Shown: positions 41,786 through 50,605 of the stretch, one piece after another
Numbering within the stretch: the stretch's first letter is position 1
How the letters are laid out: the number at the start of each line of letters is the position of its first letter
Source of the DNA: Eikenella corrodens
GTDB lineage: Bacteria > Pseudomonadota > Gammaproteobacteria > Burkholderiales > Neisseriaceae
Reading direction: 5' to 3'
Assembly: GCF_003990355.1 (NCBI RefSeq)
Contig: NZ_CP034670.1
Coordinates: forward strand, 1,302,001 to 1,366,000
DNA length: 64,000 bases
Notes under the pieces: generated by a model
Database searches by the model: none
The model's input: only the letters and a program-made list of their open reading frames with translations
What the model was told of the DNA's origin: nothing
Program-made: the position numbers and the translations under genes

Positions 41786-43477
41786 CTAATTATTGCTTTC
41801 GGCAGGCCGTATCCCTACCGTACGCAGCACGGAACGGCGCAAATCTTCCGAATTGGCACGGGGTGCATCATTGCCTGCTGCCGCAGCCGCCTGCTTTTGC
41901 AAGCGTTGTTCCTGCTCCAGCCGCTGCTTCTCCCAAGCCTGCTGCCGTTCGCGTTTCTCCCGCACCAGCGGTGCCAAAATGCAAAGTAGTTCGCCAGCGG
42001 CGGCTTTGCGGCACAGCACGGTCAAAAGGCCGAGCGGGCTGGTTACGGGTTTGGTTTGGCCGGTAATCTCGTCCAGTATCTCCTGCAGGGTTTCGCTATC
42101 GGCAGCGGGCAGCAGCTTGTCGAACAGCTTGTGGCTTTGGGCTTTCAGGCTGCTGCCGAAGTGCTGCGGGTAAACCAGGCCGTCGAAGCGCTTGCCGGCA
42201 GTATCGGCGGGGTTTCCCTCCTGCGCAGCAGGCACGCCCCCCACATCTGCCGCCACGGTTGCTTGTCCGGTGTGGCCTGGTCTCTTGTTGTAGTCGTTCC
42301 CGATAGGGAACTGTGGGTAATCTGAATCTTTAACAATTCGCCCTTTTGCGCTTTCTGTATTTTCCCGATGGTCGCTTCCTAATTTTCCCGTTTGTCGTTT
42401 CTTGCTTTCCGGATTGGTGGCGGCTGTATTGTCCCTTTTGTCATTTCTTGCCTCCGGCTTGGTTTCAACGGGGGCAAATCCGGTATCGGCGGCATTTTCC
42501 TGAAAGCGGATACCTGTATTCGCCCTTTTGTTATTTCTTAATTCCGGATCGGTAACGGCTGTATTGTCCCTTTTGTCATTTCTGCGATAATCAAGGGGAT
42601 AGGACCCGATTTGCGTTTCGGGCGCGGTTCGGCGTTCGTCGCGGACACTCTGCTCCAGTGCCAACCAAATGGCGCGGCCGTTGAGCAGGGTAAAGATGCG
42701 GCGTGAGGCGAAGAAGTGTTTTTCGATGATGAACTGCAGGTTCTTCAGTTTGTTGCGGGCGGTCAGCTGGGTTTTGTAGGGCAGCGACAGATGGCGCTGC
42801 CAGGCCGGGATGTCGAAGCTGACGAACCAGCGCTCTTCCGACCCAGCACCCTTGGCCACGCACTGCTGCATAATGAAGGACAGCATGATGGCCGAGTGGA
42901 TGCAACCGGTCAGGGTCGCCAAATCGCGGTGGTAGGCGATGCGCTCTTTGAAATAATGCAGGAAGAACAGGTCGGACGGTTGGCGGAAGGCGGCCAGACT
43001 CATTGCACTATCGGTAGTGTCGTCTGCGGGCTGCCCGAGATTTTCAGGTAGCCTGCCGTCAGACGGCCTGCCGTTGGCGGCACAGACGGCGGCAGCCAGG
43101 GCCGGCAGGTTGAGCCGCATTTCCAAGCGTGCGCCGAAGCCGAAACGGCGGGTTTCGATCAGGTTGCGCTCCAGCAGTTTCTGTTTGCAGGTGCCCTGTT
43201 CGCGTTTGCTCAAGCCGGTTTCGTCTTCCATCTCGGCAATCGATTTGAAGATCCAGCCGTCCCGCTCCGCCACCGCCGTTCCGTGCCGCGTCCAATAGAC
43301 CAGCTGCGACAGGAACACCGCCGCTTTGATCGAACCAGCGACATCGACCAGGCATTTGTAAACGGCGATGGTGCGCCCGCCCTGCAGAGCCTGTTTGCAG
43401 CGCATGATGTCGCGGTTGAATTGGTCGGGGGCGGGCAGTTTCACGGCATCACCCTTGGTCGCGCCGCATGGCATCAT
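41786..43477 (-). CDS. ICE replication-type winged-helix protein
   Basis: A 563-residue protein. An N-terminal winged helix (GSIKAAVFLSQLVYWTRHG, then GWIFKSIAEMEDETGLSKREQ) is typical of phage/plasmid replication initiators and ICE proteins such as the STY4528 family. A second similar domain lies near residues 180-280. A low-complexity middle has three or four repeats of RNDKRDNT-type units. The C-terminal part has a Gln/Glu-rich coiled coil. A GTG at 43444 with AAGGGTGA upstream may be the true start, as the ATG at 43477 overlaps the previous gene by 29 bases. Confidence 0.6.
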   Translation of the reverse strand: MMPCGATKGDAVKLPAPDQFNRDIMRCKQALQGGRTIAVYKCLVDVAGSIKAAVFLSQLVYWTRHGTAVAERDGWIFKSIAEMEDETGLSKREQGTCKQKLLERNLIETRRFGFGARLEMRLNLPALAAAVCAANGRPSDGRLPENLGQPADDTTDSAMSLAAFRQPSDLFFLHYFKERIAYHRDLATLTGCIHSAIMLSFIMQQCVAKGAGSEERWFVSFDIPAWQRHLSLPYKTQLTARNKLKNLQFIIEKHFFASRRIFTLLNGRAIWLALEQSVRDERRTAPETQIGSYPLDYRRNDKRDNTAVTDPELRNNKRANTGIRFQENAADTGFAPVETKPEARNDKRDNTAATNPESKKRQTGKLGSDHRENTESAKGRIVKDSDYPQFPIGNDYNKRPGHTGQATVAADVGGVPAAQEGNPADTAGKRFDGLVYPQHFGSSLKAQSHKLFDKLLPAADSETLQEILDEITGQTKPVTSPLGLLTVLCRKAAAGELLCILAPLVREKRERQQAWEKQRLEQEQRLQKQAAAAAGNDAPRANSEDLRRSVLRTVGIRPAESNN

Positions 43478-43952
43478 CGATGGCTTCGCGTTCGTTGCCG
43501 CCTTCGCCGGCCGGTTCGTAGCCGGAAATCCAATAGGTCTCGTTCAATACGCAGCGTTTCTCCGGCAGAGGTTCGCCGTCGTCGTCTGTTTCTTTATCGG
43601 TAAACGCCACGCTGCCGGCATGGATCAGCCAGTCCAGGCGGTGGCTGTCCTGCACAGCCTGTTCCCAACGCGGGTGGACTTGCAAAATGTCGCTACCCTC
43701 GTCAATGATTCCCCTGCCGGGGGAAATCAGCACGGATAAAGCCGCCAGCAGCCATTCCAAATTGCAGCCCTGATACAGGCGGCATAATTCATCCAGCACG
43801 CCGGGTTTGTCAGCGTCGTCCAGCCATGCCGGTTCGCCGTACTGGTCGAGCTTGCCGGGATGGTAGCCCAGAGCCGTCAGGCTGAGTGCCCGAGTCAGCT
43901 GCAAGGCGGCAGTAATATCTTCTTGTTCGGGGCGCATGATGTTCATACCCAT
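43449..43952 (-). CDS. Unknown ICE protein
   Basis: A 167-residue acidic soluble protein with no recognised motif. It starts 7 bases after the previous gene's stop with AAAGGTGA, so it belongs to the parA-led operon. Confidence 0.55.
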   Translation of the reverse strand: MGMNIMRPEQEDITAALQLTRALSLTALGYHPGKLDQYGEPAWLDDADKPGVLDELCRLYQGCNLEWLLAALSVLISPGRGIIDEGSDILQVHPRWEQAVQDSHRLDWLIHAGSVAFTDKETDDDGEPLPEKRCVLNETYWISGYEPAGEGGNEREAIDDAMRRDQG

Positions 43953-43959
43953 TCACCTT

Positions 43960-44715
43960 TCACACTGTCAGCGACTGCATATAGCCGTCGCCCAATTCCG
44001 CCAGCCGCTGCAGGCTGTAGCGGCAGTGGCGCATCCTCGGGAAACCCCCGTACTTGGTTTCCAGTACGCCGATGTCGCGCAGTGCTTCGGCTGCCAGCCG
44101 CTGTTCGCGGCGGCTCAGCCGGGTACGTTCGGTAACAGCTTGTTCCGGCAGCGCCACCCACGGACTGCAATCCTGCCGTTCGGCCAGGGCAATATGCGGC
44201 GTATCGGCCTGCACCGCCGCCAGCAGCAGGCAGGCTTTGACCGACAGACCGTAATGCAGCAGGGTTTTCAGGTGCAGGCGGTTGAGCGAGACCGGCGGGG
44301 CAGCCACGGCGCACAGCGACACATCGGCACGGCAGCGTAGCAGCCCTTCCAACTTTTCCCCGTCCAAACGGTACAGCGACACGTTCAGGCGGCGTTCGTT
44401 GGCCAGGATGCCCGCCTCCAGCAACAGATGGCGCACGCGGTACCAGCTGCCGCCGCCCAAACCGGTTTCCCGGCGCACGATGTCTTCGTTGAGGGCGACC
44501 CATTCGCCAGGCCGGTAGCGCGCAACATAGCAGCTGAGGAAATAGCCTGCCGTCACCGAATCCAAAGCTTGGGCGAACTGCACCACATAGGTCACGGGTT
44601 CCTCCCACAGTGCGGCCAGATAAGCGGTGTCGCGGTTGTCCCAATACGGAATCGGATCGCTGCCGAACAGCTCGGGCGACAGGGTCGGGACAGGATGGGC
44701 GGCAACAGGTTTCAC
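43960..44715 (-). CDS. Unknown ICE protein, possible winged helix
   Basis: A 251-residue protein. Regions near 70-110 (VALNEDIVRRETGLGGGSWYRVRHLLLEAGI) and 185-215 look like winged-helix DNA-binding motifs. The GTG start at 44715 overlaps the upstream stop (GTGA). Possibly a replication or transcription regulator of the element. Confidence 0.55.
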   Translation of the reverse strand: MKPVAAHPVPTLSPELFGSDPIPYWDNRDTAYLAALWEEPVTYVVQFAQALDSVTAGYFLSCYVARYRPGEWVALNEDIVRRETGLGGGSWYRVRHLLLEAGILANERRLNVSLYRLDGEKLEGLLRCRADVSLCAVAAPPVSLNRLHLKTLLHYGLSVKACLLLAAVQADTPHIALAERQDCSPWVALPEQAVTERTRLSRREQRLAAEALRDIGVLETKYGGFPRMRHCRYSLQRLAELGDGYMQSLTV

Positions 44716-45326
44716 AGGCAGCCCCCTTCGACGGCGGCCACCGTGCTGTACAGCTGGCCGAGGGTGCAGCCGGGATGGCGTTCGGCCAACGCCCGGTAGC
44801 GCAGGAAGGTGTCGGTTTCGCCCGCCGTCGCCTGCCAGTCGGCCGCCACCGACAAACGGGCTTCCAAGGGCAGGGCGGGCAGCCGGCCCTTATTGACGGG
44901 GATGCCCAGCCGCCGGCGCAGCTGCCGCACATCATCGGCGCACAGCGCCGGGCACAGCAGCAGAATCATACGGTTGCTGCCGCCGTGCCGGATCAGCCAT
45001 TCGCAGCGTTGCAGGCAGAGTTGCCACCGCTCTTGGCTGCCGGCGACCTCGTGCACCGCCGCCGCCAGCGCGGCCGGCGGCAGGCGGATTTCCACCATGC
45101 CGTCCAACAGGCGGGCCACCGCGTGCAACTGTTCTGATGGTAGTTTGGCCAGCATCTCGAAAGCATCGGCGCAGCCCGGCGGGAGGCCGGCGTCGGCTGC
45201 CTCCTGGCCGCCTTCGGGCAGCACCAGGGAAGAAACCAGCAGAGCCAGTATTTGGCCGTGCAGCGGGTGACGCTGCTCCAAACGTAGGCGGTAACACGCT
45301 TCGTGACGGGTTTTAGCCTTAGTCAT
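44712..45326 (-). CDS. DUF2857-like ICE protein
   Basis: A 204-residue protein. The segment RRRLGIPVNKGRLPALP and the end DTFLRYRALAERHPGCTLGQLYSTV resemble DUF2857 proteins, which follow parB in PFGI-1-class ICEs as here. GGGAGGCGGCC precedes the ATG at 45326, which overlaps the parB end by 8 bases. Very GC-rich. Confidence 0.5.
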   Translation of the reverse strand: MTKAKTRHEACYRLRLEQRHPLHGQILALLVSSLVLPEGGQEAADAGLPPGCADAFEMLAKLPSEQLHAVARLLDGMVEIRLPPAALAAAVHEVAGSQERWQLCLQRCEWLIRHGGSNRMILLLCPALCADDVRQLRRRLGIPVNKGRLPALPLEARLSVAADWQATAGETDTFLRYRALAERHPGCTLGQLYSTVAAVEGGCL

Positions 45327-46929
45327 GGCCGCCTCCCGCATCGAAAGTACGCACGGCACGCATGGCATCTAAAATGGCTGACACCGGTGTAGTATACGGC
45401 GTATCGGTGGTCTGCCATTCCAATACCCGGTCCAATAGGTAGACCCGCTCGCCGATGCCCATGGTGCTGTATTCGTCCAGGATGTCCGCATCCTGCCAGG
45501 CCACCCGCACGGTAGAGTTTTCAGGTAGTTTGAGGATGGGGTTATCCGCCTCCATAAAGGCGCTGCCCATCAGCTTGTCTTGTCCGGAAACACGGCATAG
45601 GAAGGCAAATACGTTGCCAGCCTCTTCGTGCAGGTGGTCGATGGCGAACACCGCCTGCAGGTTGGTCTGAGAGATATTTTGGAAATCAGGGTATTCGAGA
45701 TAGAACCCGTAGGGGAAGGCCGGATGGACACGGAAACAGTCGACCAGCCCCACCATCGAGAGCAGGCCGTGCACGGCCTGATGCAGGGCCTGCAGTGCCG
45801 CGTCGTGGTCGGCATAGGCGGGAGTAACGCCTGCAGCTGACCGGGCATCGTGCCGTTTCGCAGCCGCATCGAGCGGCAGCGCAACGGTGTTGGGCACATT
45901 GGCCGGGCTTGGCATGTCGGAAACGATTTCAGGTAGCCTATCTATATCGGCGGCTGTGGCAGGAGATTGGCCGGTATGACCGCCTGTTTCAGATAGCCTC
46001 GTGTTAAGGGAATCTGTCGCAGCGTGTTGTTTTTGAACCCGTTGCGGCAATACATCACCAAATACCTCGACAAAACGCTGTTGCAGGTGACGACTCAGGG
46101 CGATCATATCCAGTTCCTGTGTTTCAGCTTCCGTTTGTCCCGCTGCCCACCCGCTCAGGCTGTTGCTCCAGAAACCGTCCAGTTGGTCAACGGCACTGGT
46201 GCTTTTTAGATCGTCTTGGAACTGGTAATAGAGTTTACGGATATCGAAGGTTTTTTGATTCGACAGATGTTGTGCCAGCATCCCCAAATCATTGAGGTGA
46301 TCGGCAGCAAAGAACATTAGACTTAGTGTATTGTGTGTCAGAGATAAGCCGTGTGTCAGAAATAACCCGGCTAACTCGCGCAAACTCAACTTCTTCGGAC
46401 TTTCCGACTGGAACATAGTCCGTATTGCGGCATAGGCCTGCGCCTTGTCCCAAAAGCACATCTCTGCACGTTGTTCGTTCTCAATCAAGTGGGCGATTTG
46501 AATGTCCGCCTCCGAGGTGTATTCGGCAAAGATAGCTGGGATGACGGCGAAACGCTCATCTCCAGTTTCAGCATACAGTTCCTGTACGATTTTAAGGCGG
46601 GTGTTGCCGCCCTGCGCCAGCACAAAGCGGTTGTCGCCGGGGCGGCGGGTAATGTGTACCGGCTGTTGCACGCCCGCCTCGCGGATGGATTGTTTAATGT
46701 GGCCGTATTGCTCTGAGTCGTGTCGTGTGCGGGGGTTTTTGTCGAAGAAGTCGATTTCATGAACCGATACGTTCATAAACAAACCGGGGAACACGTCGTC
46801 CTTGGGCGCAATGTCCATTCCAGTTTGCGCTGGAGGAGCGACTAGCAGGCTGGCGAATGCAGTTTCGGCATTCAGCTGCAATTTTGGCCCAGTACGTTTT
46901 ATTGTGCCAGAACGGTTGCTGCTACTCAT
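45319..46929 (-). CDS. parB: ParB-family partition protein, ICE type
   Basis: A 536-residue protein with a ParB/Srx N-terminal domain: FFDKNPRTRHDSEQYGHIKQ and QPVHITRRPGDNRFVLAQGG. It is longer than chromosomal ParB because of a variable C-terminal region, as in PFGI-1-class ICE ParB. It overlaps parA by 4 bases (ATGA). It carries two in-frame uptake-like sequences near 45518 and 45930. Confidence 0.85.
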   Translation of the reverse strand: MSSSNRSGTIKRTGPKLQLNAETAFASLLVAPPAQTGMDIAPKDDVFPGLFMNVSVHEIDFFDKNPRTRHDSEQYGHIKQSIREAGVQQPVHITRRPGDNRFVLAQGGNTRLKIVQELYAETGDERFAVIPAIFAEYTSEADIQIAHLIENEQRAEMCFWDKAQAYAAIRTMFQSESPKKLSLRELAGLFLTHGLSLTHNTLSLMFFAADHLNDLGMLAQHLSNQKTFDIRKLYYQFQDDLKSTSAVDQLDGFWSNSLSGWAAGQTEAETQELDMIALSRHLQQRFVEVFGDVLPQRVQKQHAATDSLNTRLSETGGHTGQSPATAADIDRLPEIVSDMPSPANVPNTVALPLDAAAKRHDARSAAGVTPAYADHDAALQALHQAVHGLLSMVGLVDCFRVHPAFPYGFYLEYPDFQNISQTNLQAVFAIDHLHEEAGNVFAFLCRVSGQDKLMGSAFMEADNPILKLPENSTVRVAWQDADILDEYSTMGIGERVYLLDRVLEWQTTDTPYTTPVSAILDAMRAVRTFDAGGGHD

Positions 46930-47846
46930 GATCGCACCTCTGCTGACATATTATCCGTACCGGTATCGGCTGCTGTTTCTTCAGGCAACAGATTTTCCAG
47001 ATGTTCGCCGAACAGATGACATTCCACCTGCTGTTCTTGAATTGGCGGGAACAGTTCGTATACCAACCGAATCATCTGTTGGCGGGCAGATTCCGATTTG
47101 CCCGAATGCTTCCATTCGTGGCAATGTACTGGAATTCGCAGCGTGGCTGCTTCCTTGTAGGCTTTGGCATAGGGGATTTCTAAAGGCAGTAGCTGTTTTT
47201 TACCGTCCAAGCTCTGGTTGAAATAGGCTTTGATGCCCTCGGTAATGATGCGCGCATCTTTAGTGCGGTCGCGGGCATAAATCAACGCCCGCAGCGGTGG
47301 AATCGGCAAGTTCATCACCGCGCCATGTGCCAGCCGATCTAAAGCTTCTTGTGTACCTGAAACGAATTCCCGCGCACTCAGTGTTTCCGGCATGATCGGC
47401 GAGAGCAGCAGGTTGGCGGCAAAGCAAGCCGCATCCTGAATTACGCCGACCGATCCTTTGGTGTCGATCAGCACCGCATCGTAGCTCTCGGCGATACAGG
47501 GGTGCACCAACTTGCTGCGCAGCAGGAAAGCCCGGTCGGGGCGGTTCTGCACCTTGTTTTGCACGTCGTCGCGGATATTGTTGGACAGGACGATGTCCAG
47601 ATTGGGATAAACCGTATTGGAAATGGTGGATTGGATGACGGATTCGTCGTTTTTGCCCAACAAAAGTTCCACCACGCCGTTGGGCGCGCGGTAATGTATT
47701 GGGTAGAATTTGCTGAGTGAGGCTTGGGTGTCGGTGTCGATCATCAGCACCCGGAAGCCCATATCGGCCAGTATGGCGGACAGGTTGGCGGTTACGGTCG
47801 TCTTACCAATGCCACCCTTGGTAGAGACCACGGTCAAGATTACCAT
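46926..47846 (-). CDS. parA: ParA-family partition ATPase
   Basis: A 306-residue Walker-type ATPase with deviant Walker A STKGGIGKTT (residues 8-17) and Walker B-like AVLIDTKGSVG. It works with ParB in stabilising the element. It is the first gene of the island operon; AAAAGGATAT precedes the ATG. The promoter should lie in 47847-47950. Confidence 0.9.
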   Translation of the reverse strand: MVILTVVSTKGGIGKTTVTANLSAILADMGFRVLMIDTDTQASLSKFYPIHYRAPNGVVELLLGKNDESVIQSTISNTVYPNLDIVLSNNIRDDVQNKVQNRPDRAFLLRSKLVHPCIAESYDAVLIDTKGSVGVIQDAACFAANLLLSPIMPETLSAREFVSGTQEALDRLAHGAVMNLPIPPLRALIYARDRTKDARIITEGIKAYFNQSLDGKKQLLPLEIPYAKAYKEAATLRIPVHCHEWKHSGKSESARQQMIRLVYELFPPIQEQQVECHLFGEHLENLLPEETAADTGTDNMSAEVRS

Positions 47847-48053
47847 CGTAAATATCCTTTTCTATCAAAAGCATATTCACTTGAAGGCAATCAAACCTAT
47901 CGCACCGCACCAAGCTGAACTCACAGAAAACGAAGTTTTCAGGTAGCCTAATATGCGCTCGACCTATTGCCTTAATGGATGTTTTTAAGTACAATCCACC
48001 GCTTGTCTGTAGTATAGGCAAATTCCCTATACCCGCTTTTTAAAGGAAAAACC

Positions 48054-48269
48054 ATGAAACCTGAAATTCATCCCGACTACCACGAAGTTAATGTTACCTG
48101 CTCTTGCGGCAACAAATTCACCACTAAATCTGCCATGGGCAAAACCGAATTCAACATTGAGGTTTGCTCCGAGTGCCATCCGTTCTACACCGGTAAACAG
48201 AAGATCGTGGATAGCGCCGGCCGTGTGGACAAATTCAATCAGAAATACGGCAATATGTTCAAACGCTAA
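48054..48269 (+). CDS. rpmE: Ribosomal protein L31, zinc-binding form
   Basis: A 71-residue ribosomal protein. The four Cys at 16, 18, 38 and 41 (CSC...CSEC) mark the zinc-binding type. AAAGGAAAAACC precedes the ATG. It is the first core gene beyond the island. Confidence 0.95.
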   Translation: MKPEIHPDYHEVNVTCSCGNKFTTKSAMGKTEFNIEVCSECHPFYTGKQKIVDSAGRVDKFNQKYGNMFKR

Positions 48270-48288
48270 TTTGCTGCCGTGTTTCCCC

Positions 48289-48312
48289 GAGGCCGCCGAG
48301 AGGCAGCCTTTT
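48289..48312 (+). terminator. Terminator of rpmE
   Basis: GGCCGCC and GGCAGCC pair with one mismatch around GAGA, followed by TTTTGTTTTG. Confidence 0.65.
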
Positions 48313-48495
48313 GTTTTGTCCGTAAATAAGGCGGGATGGCAGGAAACGGATGCCAAACAGGCTGCATACAACGGAAATAAAAGTTTTGACTGAAGCAGTT
48401 GGAAAATGGCATAGGCAGGCCATATTGAGCAGTGCAGGTTGGCACATAAGATGCTACCTGAAAAACAGCATTAAATTTCTTTGCCACGCCACACC

Positions 48496-49251
48496 ATGAA
48501 CCGCGCCGTTTCCATCACCACCTACAATATCCACAAAGGCATGTCGCCGCTAAATCGGCGGCTGCAACTGCCGCAAATGGTTGATGCCCTGCAACATCTC
48601 GACACTGACATCCTGTTTTTGCAGGAAGTGCAGGGCGTACACCGCAAACGGCAGCAGAACGTGCCCGAATTTCCTGCCGAACCGCACGGCGAAGTGATCG
48701 GCCGGCAGTTCGCTTTTGCCTGCAGCTACGGCCAAAACGCCACCTATGCCGGCCGCCACCACGGCAACGCTATCCTCAGCCGACTGCCGCTGCAGATGCG
48801 CACTAATCTAAACGTATCGGTAAACCGGCTCGAACAACGCGGCGTGCTGCATTGCGAAATTCAGCCGCCCGGCTGGGATAGGCCGCTTATCTGCCTCTGC
48901 GTACACCTCAATCTGCGCGAAGCCGACCGCAAACGGCAATACCGCACCATCGCCGATTACATCGAACACCAAATTCCATCCGATGCCCCGCTGATTCTTG
49001 CCGGCGACTTCAACGACTGGCGGCAGCGCTCATGCAGCCGTTTCGGCCAATTGATCGGCCTGGACGAAGCTTTCGCCCATCTGCCCGCCGGGCGGCCGAA
49101 AACCTTCCCTGCAAGGCTGCCCATACTCAGCCTAGACCGTATCTACACCCGCCATCTCACCGTATTAAACGCAGTAAGCCACCAAGGCCTGCCGTGGCAG
49201 CAACTCTCCGATCATCTACCCTTATCCGCAGTAGTCTTGCCGAAGTGGTAG
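48496..49251 (+). CDS. Endonuclease/exonuclease/phosphatase family protein
   Basis: A 251-residue metal-dependent hydrolase of the EEP fold (DNase I-like). Motifs: TTYNIHKG at residues 8-15, FLQEVQG (E44), GDFNDW near 170 and SDHLPL near 238. The substrate (DNA, lipid or nucleotide) cannot be told. The ATG at 48496 is preferred over a TTG at 48481, although neither has a clear ribosome site. Confidence 0.82.
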   Translation: MNRAVSITTYNIHKGMSPLNRRLQLPQMVDALQHLDTDILFLQEVQGVHRKRQQNVPEFPAEPHGEVIGRQFAFACSYGQNATYAGRHHGNAILSRLPLQMRTNLNVSVNRLEQRGVLHCEIQPPGWDRPLICLCVHLNLREADRKRQYRTIADYIEHQIPSDAPLILAGDFNDWRQRSCSRFGQLIGLDEAFAHLPAGRPKTFPARLPILSLDRIYTRHLTVLNAVSHQGLPWQQLSDHLPLSAVVLPKW

Positions 49252-49363
49252 GCAGCGGTGAAGCAATCAGCAGCCCATCCGAGGCTACCTGAAATTAAAT
49301 TCTTGCCAGCCGCTGCCGCCCAGTCCACAATAAGCCCTTTCCAATCACAGCAAAACACAAGCC

Positions 49364-50416
49364 ATGAGCCACGCCCAAACCTTCAGCCGCACCGACGACG
49401 TACGCATCCGCAGCATCAGCGAATTGCTGCCCCCCATCGCCCACCTCTACGAACTGCCCATCAGCGAAACCGCCGCCGATCTGGTGGAGACCACCCGCCA
49501 CCAGATTGCCGGCCTGGTGCACGGCCGCGACCAGCGCCTGCTCGTTATCATCGGCCCCTGTTCCATCCACGATCCCAAAGCCGCCCTCGAATACGCCCAG
49601 CGCCTGCTGCCCCTGCGCAAAAAATACGAAAAAGAGCTGCTGATCGTGATGCGTGTTTATTTTGAAAAACCGCGCACCACCGTGGGCTGGAAAGGGCTCA
49701 TCAACGACCCCCACCTCAACGGCACCTTCGATATCAACTTCGGCCTGCGACAAGCCCGCCGCCTGCTGTTGGATTTAAATAACCTCGGCATGCCCGCTTC
49801 CACCGAATTTCTCGATATGATTACCCCGCAGTATTACGCCGACCTCATCTCCTGGGGCGCCATCGGCGCGCGCACCACCGAAAGCCAGGTGCACCGCGAG
49901 CTCGCCAGCGGCCTCTCCTGCCCGGTCGGCTTCAAAAACGGCACCGACGGCAACCTCAAAATCGCCATCGATGCCATTGGCGCCGCCTCCCATCCGCACC
50001 ACTTCCTTTCCGTTACCAAAGCCGGCCATTCCGCCATCGTCCACACCGCCGGCAACCCCGACTGCCACGCCATCCTGCGCGGCGGTAAAGAGCCGAACTA
50101 CAGCGCGGAACACGTTAAAGCCGCCGCCGAACAGCTGGCCAAGGCCGGTGTAACGCCTAGATTAATGGTGGATTTCAGCCATGCCAACAGCCGCAAAGAC
50201 TACGCCCGCCAAATGGAAGTGGCGCGCGATGTGGATGCGCAGCTGCAAAACGGCGAGCAAAACATCATGGGCATCATGGTGGAAAGCCACTTGGTGGAAG
50301 GCCGCCAAGACAAGCCCGAAACCTACGGCCAAAGCATCACCGACGCCTGCATCGGCTGGGATGCCACCGAAGAGCTGCTCGCCCTGATGGCCGAAGCCAA
50401 TCGCGGCAGGGTGTGA
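49364..50416 (+). CDS. aroG: DAHP synthase, class I (AroG type)
   Basis: A 350-residue enzyme making DAHP, the first step of aromatic amino-acid synthesis. IIGPCSIHDPKAALEYA, EKPRTTVGWKGLINDP and GFKNGTDGNLKIA are signature blocks, and DFSHANSRKD lies near the end. It fits the feedback-regulated AroF/G/H family; which amino acid regulates it cannot be read. Confidence 0.94.
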   Translation: MSHAQTFSRTDDVRIRSISELLPPIAHLYELPISETAADLVETTRHQIAGLVHGRDQRLLVIIGPCSIHDPKAALEYAQRLLPLRKKYEKELLIVMRVYFEKPRTTVGWKGLINDPHLNGTFDINFGLRQARRLLLDLNNLGMPASTEFLDMITPQYYADLISWGAIGARTTESQVHRELASGLSCPVGFKNGTDGNLKIAIDAIGAASHPHHFLSVTKAGHSAIVHTAGNPDCHAILRGGKEPNYSAEHVKAAAEQLAKAGVTPRLMVDFSHANSRKDYARQMEVARDVDAQLQNGEQNIMGIMVESHLVEGRQDKPETYGQSITDACIGWDATEELLALMAEANRGRV

Positions 50417-50451
50417 ACAAAGCGGCTTGTGCCGAATGCAATACCCAAAAA

Positions 50452-50491
50452 ATTTCAGGTAGCCCGATACAACAAAAGGCTACCTGAGAAA
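50452..50491. terminator. Inverted DUS pair (one imperfect) after aroG
   Basis: TTTCAGGTAGCC and GGCTACCTGAgAA flank about 12 bases. The second copy has an A-to-G change in the uptake word. Confidence 0.55.
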
Positions 50492-50518
50492 ACATAAATA
50501 TTTACAAACCGCACCAAA

Positions 50519-50559
50519 CTGTTAAAATCCTTCACTTTCCAATAACGTCTATTTTAACA
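50519..50559 (+). promoter_or_regulatory. Perfect 9-bp inverted repeat upstream of the RDD gene
   Basis: TGTTAAAAT and ATTTTAACA are inverted repeats separated by about 21 bases, an operator-like arrangement. The regulator is unknown. Confidence 0.4.
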
Positions 50560-50591
50560 AGGGCTGAGGCGCAAAAAATTGCGACTGCCCT
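50560..50591 (+). promoter_or_regulatory. Leader hairpin just before the RDD gene ribosome site
   Basis: AGGGC/GCCCT forms an outer stem and CGCAA/TTGCG an inner stem. The ribosome site AGGGAG follows directly, so folding could affect translation. It does not match a riboswitch class I know. Confidence 0.4.
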
Positions 50592-50605
50592 AGGGAGATA
50601 CACTC

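Larger units (their letters stand above)
34962..47846. mobile_element. Remnant of an integrating conjugative element (PFGI-1/GGI-like)
   Basis: All genes here are on the minus strand: parA, parB, DUF2857-like, two unknowns, a replication-type protein, PFL_4669-like, a DUF3158-position protein, an unknown, fitA, fitB, ssb, traC and broken trbI. The order parA-parB-DUF2857-rep-PFL_4669-DUF3158-ssb is that of PFGI-1-class ICEs and is similar to the gonococcal genetic island. Only traC and trbI of the F-type mating pore are left; relaxase, coupling protein, pilin, traU/N/G and integrase are missing. Exact ends and direct repeats were not found. It lies between dusB and rpmE. Confidence 0.7.

Noticed and set aside
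50560..50591. Guanidine or other known riboswitch
   Set aside because: The hairpin lacks the ACGR loops and other conserved words of known classes.
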